Part shown: piece after piece, positions 47,140 through 55,042 of the stretch | How positions within the stretch are numbered: position 1 is the first letter of the stretch | Layout: every line of letters starts with the position of its first letter | NCBI RefSeq assembly: GCF_016107625.1 | Contig: NZ_JABASV010000015.1 | Location: 1 to 64,000, forward strand | From: Vreelandella alkaliphila | GTDB taxonomy: Bacteria; Pseudomonadota; Gammaproteobacteria; Pseudomonadales; Halomonadaceae | Direction: 5' to 3' | DNA: 64,000 nt | Notes under the pieces: model-generated | Told to the model about the DNA's origin: nothing | The model's input: only the letters and a program-made list of their open reading frames with translations | Database searches by the model: none | Translations under genes and position numbers: made by a program

Positions 47140-47214
47140 GCGGGAATAGCTCAGTGGTAGAGCATCGCCTTGCCAAGGCGAGGGTCGGGAGTTCGAATCT
47201 CCTTTCCCGCTCCA
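47140..47214 (+). tRNA. tRNA-Gly (anticodon GCC)
   Basis: 75 nt with acceptor GCGGGAA / TTCCCGC, anticodon loop TTGCCAA, T loop GTTCGAATC and encoded CCA. First of the gly-cys-leu cluster that follows pgsA, as glyW-cysT-leuZ does in E. coli. Confidence 0.97.
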
Positions 47215-47290
47215 ACTTGGATAGCGTGGTAAAGCAAGAGAGGGTCGTGAGCTGGAACGCCAGTCCGATCGAATCTACTTTCTCGCTCCA
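47215..47290 (+). pseudogene. decayed tRNA-Gly copy
   Basis: It begins at the base after the tRNA-Gly CCA and is 76 nt long. The 3' end TCGAATCTACTTTCTCGCTCCA matches the intact tRNA at all but two positions, and GGATAGC...GTGGTAAAGCA matches its D-arm with a 4-nt deletion. The anticodon region is lost and no cloverleaf can form. It is a tandem duplicate that has degenerated. Confidence 0.8.
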
Positions 47291-47301
47291 ACGACTTGTT
47301 A

Positions 47302-47375
47302 GGCTGGATGGCAGAGTGGTTATGCAGCGGACTGCAACTCCGTGTACGCCGGTTCGATTCCGACTCCAGCCTCCA
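47302..47375 (+). tRNA. tRNA-Cys (anticodon GCA)
   Basis: 74 nt with acceptor GGCTGGA / TCCAGCC, anticodon loop CTGCAAC, T loop GTTCGATTC and encoded CCA. It lies 11 nt after the decayed tRNA-Gly copy. Confidence 0.96.
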
Positions 47376-47416
47376 TTTCAGTGTGGCGATGAATAGCAAT
47401 ATTCCTGCGATGCACT

Positions 47417-47503
47417 GCCCGGATGGCGAAATTGGTAGACGCAAGAGACTTAAAATCTCTCGGAGGCAACTCCGTGCCGGTTCAAGTCCGGCTCCGGGCA
47501 CCA
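47417..47503 (+). tRNA. tRNA-Leu (anticodon TAA)
   Basis: 87-nt class II tRNA with a long variable arm. Acceptor GCCCGGA / TCCGGGC, anticodon loop CTTAAAA, T loop GTTCAAGTC and encoded CCA. Last of the cluster. Confidence 0.96.
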
Positions 47504-47842
47504 TATTTAATTAGCACCTCCCCTTCTTTCAGCGGTAAACGTTTCCCATATTGTTTTAAGAGCGCTAGAGAAGCGTTTTTTGTGCTTCTTACAAGGCTCT
47601 GCAATTTTTTGATTACCCCTCTTTTTTGCCCCTCCTGTTTTATCCAATCGCCAAATAGCTTACCCCCTCTTAAATATCGCATCAGAGCGTTTAGCCGCTA
47701 TCTATATGCGCTGAAAGCAATTTTTCACAGCCCCTCATCGCCAAGTGACAACAGTCACGCTATGATGCCTTCCTCTGCTGTCTACAGCACGCGAAGCATT
47801 TAGCACCCACTGCGTTTGAATGTAAAAAGAGGATCCGGCCCC
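47504..47842. other. 339-bp gene-free region between tRNA-Leu and nadB
   Basis: AT-rich compared with its surroundings. A weak hairpin (AGCGCT...AAGCG, about 47561-47574) with TTTTTT after it may end the tRNA transcript. A GTGAC-AACA-GTCAC inverted repeat lies just before a -10-like TATGAT near 47760, a plausible nadB promoter. Short open frames here have no ribosome sites and run into the tRNA, so I call no gene. Confidence 0.6.
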
Positions 47843-49537
47843 ATGAGCTCGCCAACATCCGACGTACTTGTCATCGGCGGCGGCGTCGCCGGCCTAACTT
47901 TAGCCCTTGAAGTTGCTGACCATCTTTCGGTAACCCTGGTTAGGCCTGCTCTGGATGACCAGGGAGCCAGCCGCTGGGCGCAGGGCGGAATAGCAGCCGT
48001 ACTCTCACCAGACGACGACCTAGATGCCCATGTGCGAGATACGCTCATTGCTGGCGATGGCCTATGTGATGAAGAGGCTGTTCGATTTACCGTGACACAC
48101 GGCCCAGATGCCATTCAGTGGCTAATCGACAACGGCGTCCCCTTTACACCGGATCCAGACCCGAGCGCCCGCTACCCTTATCACTTAACACGGGAAGGCG
48201 GCCACAACGCACGCCGCATTATTCATGCTGACGATGCAACTGGACGCGCGGTAGTCGATACGCTGTACGAAAAAGTCACTTCTCACCCCAATATTACTCA
48301 GCGCAGTGACTTAACCATACTGCACTTAATCAGCGATGCCACAGGCCGCTGTATTGGCGCGGAAGGCGTAGATCAACAACAGCATCAACAAACACTGCTT
48401 GCCAAGCACATCGTACTAGCAACAGGCGGTGCAAGCGGCCTTTATCGGCACACCACCACCCCATCGCCAAGCAGCGGGGAAGGCATGGTGATGGCCGCTG
48501 AACTGGGCGCAAAACTGATGAATCTTGAGTTTCAGCAGTTTCATCCTACCTGTCTGTTTGACCCAGAAGGACCTGCTTTTTTAATTAGCGAAGCCGTACG
48601 AGGAGAAGGCGGACACCTGCTAAATGAGGCCGGTCATCGATTTATGCCCGATATTGATTCTCGCGCTGAGCTGGCTCCCAGAGACGTCGTTGCTCGAGCA
48701 ATCGATTCGCAAATCCAACAAAGCAGCCAAGGGCATGTGTGGCTAGATATCAGCCACCTTGGAGCAGCCGCTATTCGCCACCATTTCCCTACTATTTTGG
48801 CACACTGCGCCTCCCGGGGAATTGATATAACCCGCCAACCCATTCCAGTAGTGCCTGCCGCTCATTACAGCTGTGGCGGTGTTGCCACAGACCACCGCGG
48901 TGCAACTCACGTCACTAATCTCTATGCGGTTGGAGAGCTTGCTTACACAGGCCTACATGGCGCAAATCGCATGGCTAGCAACTCACTATTGGAGTGTCTG
49001 GTATACGCCAGAAGCTGCGCAAAGCACTTACGCACGCAGGAAAAACGCGCACAAACACGCCCAGTTGCACCTAAAGAGATTCTTAGCGATACCCGCGATA
49101 CAATGCCGCTGCAGAGTCAGCAGTGGTCATCCACGCCCCTGGAAGCCCTGGCGACTATACGTAGCGAACTGCGGGCAACAATGAGCCAGCATGTTTCGAT
49201 TGTTCGCAGCAATCAGGGGCTAAATATCGCTCACCATAAGCTGAACGAACTTGAGACGCAGCTTAACGACATTCTAAACGGCAGTCTTGACGGTGTTGCT
49301 GACAGCTCAAAGAAAGGCTCTAACAACGCTTTTGAAGGCACCGCTGGCAAGCGCAGCCACCCTGAAAGCGTGCGTTTACAGCAAGCACTGTGGCTTGCAA
49401 AGTTGACGGTATTAGCGGCACTTCAAAGACATGAATCACGAGGACTGCATTACTCTATCGACTGGCCTAAGCACCAGGAAAATACAGCGGCTTCGGAGAT
49501 GTCACTTGATCAGCTAGCGCCCGGGACGATGGCATAA
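47843..49537 (+). CDS. nadB: L-aspartate oxidase (564 aa)
   Basis: First step of NAD synthesis: FAD-dependent oxidation of aspartate to iminoaspartate. The N-terminal dinucleotide motif VLVIGGGVAGLTLALE and the succinate dehydrogenase/fumarate reductase-like core (REGGHNARRIIHADDATGRA, HPTCLFDPEGPAFLISEAVRGEGG, HGANRMASNSLLECLV) are clear. ATG at 47843 with AAGAGGA; the longer frame has no site. Its last 24 bp overlap the end of ygfX on the opposite strand. Confidence 0.95.
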   Translation: MSSPTSDVLVIGGGVAGLTLALEVADHLSVTLVRPALDDQGASRWAQGGIAAVLSPDDDLDAHVRDTLIAGDGLCDEEAVRFTVTHGPDAIQWLIDNGVPFTPDPDPSARYPYHLTREGGHNARRIIHADDATGRAVVDTLYEKVTSHPNITQRSDLTILHLISDATGRCIGAEGVDQQQHQQTLLAKHIVLATGGASGLYRHTTTPSPSSGEGMVMAAELGAKLMNLEFQQFHPTCLFDPEGPAFLISEAVRGEGGHLLNEAGHRFMPDIDSRAELAPRDVVARAIDSQIQQSSQGHVWLDISHLGAAAIRHHFPTILAHCASRGIDITRQPIPVVPAAHYSCGGVATDHRGATHVTNLYAVGELAYTGLHGANRMASNSLLECLVYARSCAKHLRTQEKRAQTRPVAPKEILSDTRDTMPLQSQQWSSTPLEALATIRSELRATMSQHVSIVRSNQGLNIAHHKLNELETQLNDILNGSLDGVADSSKKGSNNAFEGTAGKRSHPESVRLQQALWLAKLTVLAALQRHESRGLHYSIDWPKHQENTAASEMSLDQLAPGTMA

Positions 49538-49912
49538 ACGCCGCAGCGAACGCTGACTGTGTGCTGGCAAGCTATCTGGCCACAACCAAAGCCGTTGCGG
49601 CCCGACATGGAGCCCGATTAACCAAGGGCCCACGTAATCAGCGTTAACAGGCTGTTCGTTTTCAAGCTCACCCTCTTCCGATAACCACTGCGCACTTAAT
49701 CGATTGCCGCTTTTCGAAACTCTTAACTCCCCCATGGGTTGATAGCGATACTCACGGCCCAGCAACAGTATCGCGATTACTGCCGCAAGTAACGCTATCC
49801 ATGGGCCAATAAGCCACGCCGTCACTGCACACAACCCGAATGCCAAGAATGCGTGAAAAGCGCACTGGATTTTAGAGCGTGCGATAAGCAGAGTTATCGG
49901 TATTTTCTGCAT
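49514..49912 (-). CDS. ygfX: YgfX/CptA-like membrane protein (132 aa)
   Basis: Small protein with a two-helix membrane hairpin (about residues 18-50) followed by a soluble beta domain, as in E. coli YgfX, which partners SdhE (YgfY). Identification rests mostly on position next to sdhE, size and topology, since this family diverges quickly. The start ATG lies 41 nt inside the sdhE frame. Its 3' end overlaps nadB by 24 nt on the other strand. Confidence 0.75.
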   Translation of the reverse strand: MQKIPITLLIARSKIQCAFHAFLAFGLCAVTAWLIGPWIALLAAVIAILLLGREYRYQPMGELRVSKSGNRLSAQWLSEEGELENEQPVNADYVGPWLIGLHVGPQRLWLWPDSLPAHSQRSLRRLCHRPGR

Positions 49913-50165
49913 GCTCTACGATCATCTGCACGATGCGCTTTAATGATGGCTCCTCGGGCCATTCACGACGCATCAACCATCCAAAGAGATCTTGATCCTC
50001 TTCCTCAATTAAGCGCTGATAGGCCAACTGCTCATCTTCACTCAGTTCATCAAAGCGGTGTTCAAGAAACGGTATCAGCAGCAGGTCAAGCTCCCACATG
50101 CCACGGCGAGAGTGCCAATAAAGCCGTTTACGCAATATGGCTGCAGGGGAAGTATCGTCGTTCAA
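49872..50165 (-). CDS. sdhE: FAD assembly factor SdhE (97 aa)
   Basis: Helps covalent attachment of FAD to succinate dehydrogenase. The invariant RGMWE motif is at residues 21-25 (HSRRGMWELDLLL), with FEHRFDEL-like and WLMRREWP segments after it. The start is TTG at 50165, seven nt after GAGAGG; no ATG is available at the family N-terminus. It overlaps ygfX. Having the nadB flavoenzyme next door fits a flavinylation theme. Confidence 0.92.
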   Translation of the reverse strand: MNDDTSPAAILRKRLYWHSRRGMWELDLLLIPFLEHRFDELSEDEQLAYQRLIEEEDQDLFGWLMRREWPEEPSLKRIVQMIVEHAENTDNSAYRTL

Positions 50166-50370
50166 CGTCAGCCTCTCCGGTTACAAAATGAGTCGCCAGT
50201 ATACCTAAGCCACAGGGTCGCGCCAGCGCCTCACTTCGCCTATGCTGATATTCATTCTAGTACCTTGTTTTATCTGAATTGTTTTATCCTGTTATGCGCA
50301 GTATGCTGACTCTGTTGTTATCGAGGTCGCAAGCGCGTCACGGCCATTAAAGTTCGCAGGGAGCCAACCG

Positions 50371-50667
50371 ATGACCAAATCTGAACTAATCGAACAAATT
50401 GCGATGCGTCAACCGGAGCTATCCGCCAAAGAAGTAGAAACGGCGGTGCGTATTATTTTAGACGATATGACCGACGCTCTTGCTAGCGGGGGACGGGTTG
50501 AGATCCGGGGGTTCGGCAGCTTTTCGCTTCACTACCGAGAGCCTCGTGTCGGGCGCAACCCTAAAACAGGAGACCCGGTCGACTTGGACGGCAAGTACGT
50601 GCCGCACTTCAAACCGGGCAAAGAGTTGCGCGAACAGGTAGATGCAAGCCGCGCACTTGGCTATTAA
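50371..50667 (+). CDS. ihfB: integration host factor subunit beta (98 aa)
   Basis: DNA-bending subunit that pairs with IhfA. The DNABII fold, the beta-arm [29 protein letters not shown] and the proline at the arm tip region are present. AGGGAG precedes the ATG. In many gammaproteobacteria rpsA lies directly upstream; here the upstream gene is the divergent sdhE. A small hairpin (CCGAGG...CCTCGG, 50676-50695) follows. Confidence 0.96.
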   Translation: MTKSELIEQIAMRQPELSAKEVETAVRIILDDMTDALASGGRVEIRGFGSFSLHYREPRVGRNPKTGDPVDLDGKYVPHFKPGKELREQVDASRALGY

Positions 50668-50810
50668 TGAGCTAACCGAGGCTACACAACCTCGGCGTTG
50701 CCAATAGCAAGGCTCTTTTGATCTTGTTATCCGACTTTATGTGGGATGACGCCGCGCCACGACTCATACACAATAGAGCCATTATGAATGTCACTGACTA
50801 GGAAACTCTC

Positions 50811-51116
50811 ATGCGTTGGATCAAAGGGCTGATTCTGGCCGTCATATTGCTGGTTGTTCTACTGGTGGGCATTTTATTTGCCGTCAACAACCAACAAACC
50901 ATTGCCTTAAACCTAATTTGGGCAGAACTGCCGCCTGTGTCACTCTCTGTCTGGCTGCTTGCTACGTTAACTTTCGGCGTTATCTTAGGCATGCTTGCCA
51001 TGCTAGGTGTTTACGTACGCCTTAAAGCGCAGCTAGCACGAAGTGAACGACACAATAAGCAACAGCGCAAAGAGCTAGACCGCCTACGCACTCAGGAGCT
51101 TAAGGAACTGGCTTAA
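50811..51116 (+). CDS. lapA: LapA-family lipopolysaccharide assembly protein (101 aa)
   Basis: Small inner-membrane protein with two helices (about residues 5-25 and 45-70) and a charged cytoplasmic coiled coil at the C-terminus. Its stop codon is directly followed by the lapB ATG. Partner of LapB in control of LpxC and LPS synthesis in E. coli. Confidence 0.93.
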   Translation: MRWIKGLILAVILLVVLLVGILFAVNNQQTIALNLIWAELPPVSLSVWLLATLTFGVILGMLAMLGVYVRLKAQLARSERHNKQQRKELDRLRTQELKELA

Positions 51117-52316
51117 ATGTATGATGCCGTGCTGCTAGGCGTTCTACTGGCAGCCATTGCCATCGGCTTTGGCCTGGGTGTTCGTCACGCTTCCCGCCGC
51201 CGCCAGCGCACTCACGACTCTCGCCCATCTGGCTTATCGAGAGAGTACTTTGTCGGGCTGAATTACCTGCTCAATGAGCAGCCCGACGAAGCTATCAATA
51301 CGTTTGTCAATGCACTGGATGTTAATAGCGATACTGTGGAAACCCACATAGCGCTAGGCAAGCTGTTTCGCGCACGCGGTGAAGCAGACAAAGCCGTTAG
51401 CATTCATCAAAACCTACTTGCTCGCCCTGCCCTTTCCACCAGCACTAACGAACATGTGCAGCTTGAGCTAGCACGTGACTTTATGGCGTTAGGCGTTCAC
51501 GACCGAGCTCAGCGAATGCTGAGAGCGCTGCTGGATAAATCAGACAATGACACCTATCGCCAGGAAGCCAAGCGGCTACTGATCGATTTACTTGAGCGCG
51601 AAAAGGACTGGCAAGAAGCACTCGACGTGGCTCAATCACTGTTTAAGCAACAGCCCGGCATGCAACGACCTGCTGCTCACTGGCTATGTGAACTCGCCCA
51701 GCAGGAGATACATCAAGCAAGTCGCGCGATCGCCCGCAAGCACTTAAAAAAAGCGCTTCAGTTGGATGAGCGATGCGTCCGTGCGACGTTACTACTTGCT
51801 GAACTGGAGATGGATAATGGGCATTACACACGTGCCATTGAGCGCCTAAACCATATTCCCCAGCAGGATATTGCTCACATCCCCACCATGCTGCCCACCC
51901 TCCAGCATGCCTATGAGCGTAATAACGACATTCAAGGGTTTGAAACGCATCTTTATCGACTGCTGGGACAAGCACCGTACACCAGCATTATTATCGCCCT
52001 CGGAGAGCTCGTTCATCAAAGAGATGGCGTAGATAGTGCTATTGAGCAAACGGGCGAGTGGCTAAGGGAGGCACCCAGCCTGGGTGGGCTTGATTACCTA
52101 ATCGACCTTTATCATGAAAGCCAACGTTTGAGTGGAAAAACTCCGCCAGACACGCGTTTGCTGTTACTTAAGCACCATACCAATGCCCTTTTAGAGGGCA
52201 AAGCCCGCCATCGCTGCCGCCGCTGCGGCTTTGCCAGCGACAGCCTGGCATGGCAGTGCCCTAGCTGCCGCCGCTGGGGCACCATTAAACCTATTACCGG
52301 GGTTGATGGCGAATAA
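51117..52316 (+). CDS. lapB: lipopolysaccharide assembly protein LapB (399 aa)
   Basis: N-terminal membrane anchor (about residues 4-22), then about nine TPR repeats (from EYFVGLNYLLNEQPDEAI), then a C-terminal rubredoxin-type metal site with four cysteines (CRRCGF...CPSCRRWG). This is the full E. coli layout. It links FtsH-mediated LpxC degradation to LPS transport. It abuts lapA with no spacer and converges on pyrF 13 nt away. Confidence 0.94.
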   Translation: MYDAVLLGVLLAAIAIGFGLGVRHASRRRQRTHDSRPSGLSREYFVGLNYLLNEQPDEAINTFVNALDVNSDTVETHIALGKLFRARGEADKAVSIHQNLLARPALSTSTNEHVQLELARDFMALGVHDRAQRMLRALLDKSDNDTYRQEAKRLLIDLLEREKDWQEALDVAQSLFKQQPGMQRPAAHWLCELAQQEIHQASRAIARKHLKKALQLDERCVRATLLLAELEMDNGHYTRAIERLNHIPQQDIAHIPTMLPTLQHAYERNNDIQGFETHLYRLLGQAPYTSIIIALGELVHQRDGVDSAIEQTGEWLREAPSLGGLDYLIDLYHESQRLSGKTPPDTRLLLLKHHTNALLEGKARHRCRRCGFASDSLAWQCPSCRRWGTIKPITGVDGE

Positions 52317-52329
52317 GCGATGATTACCG

Positions 52330-53043
52330 TCAGTCAGCCAGCTCAGCTTCTATGGCTGCTAGCGCCATCATTGGCTCTTCCGCCTGTGTTACCGGTCGCC
52401 CAACTACTAAGTGCGTACTACCAACACGCATCGCATCACTTGGTGTCATAATACGCTGTTGGTCATTAGCCGCAGCAAAGCTAGGGCGTATTCCAGGAGT
52501 TACCTTCAAAAAGTCGTCGCCACAGAGCGCCTTGATTTGCGCCGCCTCTTGGGCTGAACAGACAACACCGCCTAATCCGCTCTGCTGAGTTAATGCGGCT
52601 AAACGCAATACATGTTCTTCCGGCGTCGCAGCTATGCCTACCTCATGCAGATCTTCACTTTGCATGCTGGTTAGCACCGTAACGGCAATAAGATGTGTAC
52701 TTAGCCCATGATCATCTAAACGCTTAGCGGCCGCTTCCATCATCTTGCGCCCGCCAGAAGCATGCACGTTAACCATCCATACACCTTGCTCCGCTGCCGC
52801 CTGCACCGCGCCTGCCACCGTATTGGGAATGTCATGAAATTTTAAGTCTAGAAAAATTTCAAAACCACGACCATGTAAGGCTTCCAGTACCGCAGGGCCA
52901 CTGCGCGTAAACAACTCTTTACCCACCTTTACCCGGCAGCGCTTAGGGTCAAGCTGATCTGCCATACATAAAGCCGCATCAAGAGAGGAATAATCCAACG
53001 CGATAATCAACGGGGTATCAGTAGACACTGTGCTTAACTCCAT
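52330..53043 (-). CDS. pyrF: orotidine 5'-phosphate decarboxylase (237 aa)
   Basis: Last step of UMP synthesis. The catalytic Lys-His-Asp set is in [11 protein letters not shown], with the first conserved Asp in IALDYSS. Full length for the bacterial type. In E. coli pyrF follows lapB in the same direction; here it is convergent. A perfect TATAAT lies only 16 nt before the ATG, so the mRNA leader would be very short and without a ribosome site. Confidence 0.96.
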   Translation of the reverse strand: MELSTVSTDTPLIIALDYSSLDAALCMADQLDPKRCRVKVGKELFTRSGPAVLEALHGRGFEIFLDLKFHDIPNTVAGAVQAAAEQGVWMVNVHASGGRKMMEAAAKRLDDHGLSTHLIAVTVLTSMQSEDLHEVGIAATPEEHVLRLAALTQQSGLGGVVCSAQEAAQIKALCGDDFLKVTPGIRPSFAAANDQQRIMTPSDAMRVGSTHLVVGRPVTQAEEPMMALAAIEAELAD

Positions 53044-53058
53044 TTTTCATTTGACAGC

Positions 53059-53064
53059 ATTATA
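53059..53064 (-). promoter_or_regulatory. -10 element before pyrF
   Basis: Leftward TATAAT ends 15 nt before the pyrF ATG. No good -35 is seen at 16-18 bp. If used, transcription starts within about 10 nt of the start codon. Confidence 0.4.
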
Positions 53065-53289
53065 ACAGCCATCCCGACCCTGCTGTGTAAGTGATTAACC
53101 ATTATCAGAGAGCAAAAATCTTACAAACACCGTCGTTAATGTCTTACAGCTCACCTCCTATAAACGTATTAGTTTAGTTAAGGCAAAAGGGTATTGAAGA
53201 AACAGTAAACCTTTTTGCATGCGCAAACCGCCACAACCTATCACTCCCAAGTACAACAACCGATGGGAAAGGCGGCTTTAAGGAAATCT

Positions 53290-53589
53290 ATGAGGATATT
53301 AACAATGCAAACAACGCTAAAAGGACTATTGGCTGCACTGCTATTGAGCCTAAGCTTAGGGGTTTCGGGCCTTGCATTGGCACAAGACATCGCGCCTATT
53401 AATGTGAATACAGCGGATGCTGAGCTGCTTGCTGAGTTGCCTGGCATCGGCCCCAGCCGTGCAGCCGCGATTATAGAAGAGCGCGAAAATAATGGCGCAT
53501 TTGCTAATGTAGATGATCTCACCCGCGTTAGCGGCATTGGCCCCGCCACTGTTGATCGTATGCGCGAGCAAGTAGCGATTGAAGAGTAA
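53290..53589 (+). CDS. ComEA-like helix-hairpin-helix DNA-binding protein (99 aa)
   Basis: Exported small protein: a signal peptide or N-terminal helix ending near LALAQD, then one (HhH)2 domain with NVNTADAELLAELPGIGPSRAAAIIEER and VSGIGPATVDRMRE. Proteins of this type bind double-stranded DNA in the periplasm during natural transformation; other members have no known role. Two ATGs are possible (53290 with AAGGA, 53305 with GAGGA). No other competence gene is nearby. A GC-rich hairpin follows. Confidence 0.88.
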   Translation: MRILTMQTTLKGLLAALLLSLSLGVSGLALAQDIAPINVNTADAELLAELPGIGPSRAAAIIEERENNGAFANVDDLTRVSGIGPATVDRMREQVAIEE

Positions 53590-53636
53590 ACCGCTAAAGC
53601 AAAGATAGTATAAAACTTACATCACTCTAGGTTGAA

Positions 53637-53668
53637 GCCGCCGTTTAGGGCATTCCCAAAACGGCGGC
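53637..53668. terminator. hairpin between comEA-like gene and prpF
   Basis: Perfect 10-bp arms GCCGCCGTTT and AAACGGCGGC with a 12-nt loop, between convergent genes. There is no clear T-tract on either strand, so its role as terminator is probable, not certain. Confidence 0.5.
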
Positions 53669-53703
53669 AAGGCGTCACCTAGTATTCACGCGCGAATAAC
53701 TCT

Positions 53704-54882
53704 TTAAAAGCTATCTCCGGGTATGCGTACAGAACCTTCCATTAATACCCGTGCGCTACGGCTCATAACAGCTTGATCAATCTGCCAGCGCCCATCGGCC
53801 AGGCTTGCTTTTGCACCTACACGTAGCGAGCCAGAAGGATGCCCAAAGGTCACCGCTTCACGCTCCTCACCACCTGCGGCTAAATTTACTAACGTGCCTT
53901 GAATGGCTGCTGCTGCGCCGATGGCAACCGCTGCGGTGCCCATCATTGCGTGGTGCAGTTTACCCATGGAAAGCGCTCTTACCACAAGATCGATGTTTTC
54001 CGCATTCACCGCTTTACCACTGGACGCCGTATAGCTAGCCGGCGGGGCAACGAAAGCCACCTTCGGCGTGTGCTGTCGGCTGGCCGCTTCATCAACATGC
54101 TTAATCAATCCCATACGCACCGCAGCATGGGCACGAATGGTCTCGAACATGGCGAGTGCTTTGGCATCGCTGTTAATTGCTTCCTGCAGTTCACAACCGG
54201 TATAGCCTATGTCCTGGGCGTTAACAAACACGGTGGGAATACCTGCATTAATCAGCGTCGCTTTTAAAACACCAACCCCGGGCACTTCCAAGTCATCGAC
54301 CAAGCTCCCGGTTGGGAAAATTGCCCCCTCACCATCCGCAGGATCCATAAAGGCCACAGGAATCTCAGCAGCAGGAAAGGTCACACCATCTAGCTCAAAA
54401 TCGCCGGTCTCCTGCACCTGTCCATTAACAATAGGCACTTTAGAGACAATGGTTTTACTGATATTGACCTGCCAAATACGTACTTCAGCGACACCATTTT
54501 GCGGTATTTTGGCGGGGTCAACTAACCCATTAGCAATCGCATAAGGACCTACTGCTGCCGATAAGTTGCCGCAGTTGCCGCTCCAATCCACAAACGGCTT
54601 ATCAATTGAAACCTGGCCAAACAGGTAGTCCACATCGTGATCTGACGACTCACTCTTGGAAAGAATCACCGTTTTACTGGTGCTTGAGGTTGCTCCGCCC
54701 ATCCCATCGATCTGCTTTTCATAGGGGTCTGGGCTACCAATCACCCTCATCAGCAGCTTATCTCGTGCCTCTCCCGGCACTCTCGCCGCCTCGGGCAAGT
54801 TGTCCAAGGTGAAAAACACCCCCTTACTAGTGCCACCGCGCATATACGTCGCAGGAATACTAATCTGTCCAACATGAGACAT
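53704..54882 (-). CDS. prpF: 2-methylaconitate cis-trans isomerase PrpF (392 aa)
   Basis: Converts the trans isomer of 2-methylaconitate made by AcnD so that methylisocitrate can form. Diaminopimelate-epimerase-like fold, with the family start YMRGGTSKGVFF, the DGMGGATSSTSKTVI loop and a conserved Cys in the NCGNLSAAVGP segment. GGGAG precedes the ATG. It lies downstream of acnD but behind a strong terminator, so it may have partial read-through or its own promoter. Confidence 0.95.
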   Translation of the reverse strand: MSHVGQISIPATYMRGGTSKGVFFTLDNLPEAARVPGEARDKLLMRVIGSPDPYEKQIDGMGGATSSTSKTVILSKSESSDHDVDYLFGQVSIDKPFVDWSGNCGNLSAAVGPYAIANGLVDPAKIPQNGVAEVRIWQVNISKTIVSKVPIVNGQVQETGDFELDGVTFPAAEIPVAFMDPADGEGAIFPTGSLVDDLEVPGVGVLKATLINAGIPTVFVNAQDIGYTGCELQEAINSDAKALAMFETIRAHAAVRMGLIKHVDEAASRQHTPKVAFVAPPASYTASSGKAVNAENIDLVVRALSMGKLHHAMMGTAAVAIGAAAAIQGTLVNLAAGGEEREAVTFGHPSGSLRVGAKASLADGRWQIDQAVMSRSARVLMEGSVRIPGDSF

Positions 54883-54899
54883 AAATAACGCTCCCTAAC

Positions 54900-54938
54900 C
54901 ATTCTCAATGACGATGCCTGAACATTCTCAATGACGAT
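54900..54938. repeat. 16-bp direct repeat before prpF
   Basis: CATTCTCAATGACGAT occurs at 54900-54915 and again at 54923-54938, and a shorter TATCAATGACCAT follows. It lies in the acnD-prpF spacer. Confidence 0.75.
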
Positions 54939-54973
54939 TATCAATGACCATGTTCACTAATCGAATGCCGAAA

Positions 54974-55004
54974 AAAGAGCCCGGCGCTTAGCGACGGGCT
55001 CTTT
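54974..55004 (-). terminator. terminator between acnD and prpF
   Basis: AAAGAGCCCG / CGGGCTCTTT stem with an inner CGC-TTA-GCG pairing; the leftward strand continues as TTTTTT. It is 39 nt past the acnD stop. Confidence 0.85.
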
Positions 55005-55042
55005 CATTAATCGCCTTGGCGCTGCGTTACACGCCAATCTGG

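Noticed and set aside
47482..47682. 66-aa Lys-rich leftward frame after tRNA-Leu
   Set aside because: It ends inside the tRNA gene, has no ribosome site and matches no family I know.
54900..54938. CRISPR-like short direct repeat
   Set aside because: Only two copies with a 7-bp spacer and no cas genes in the window.
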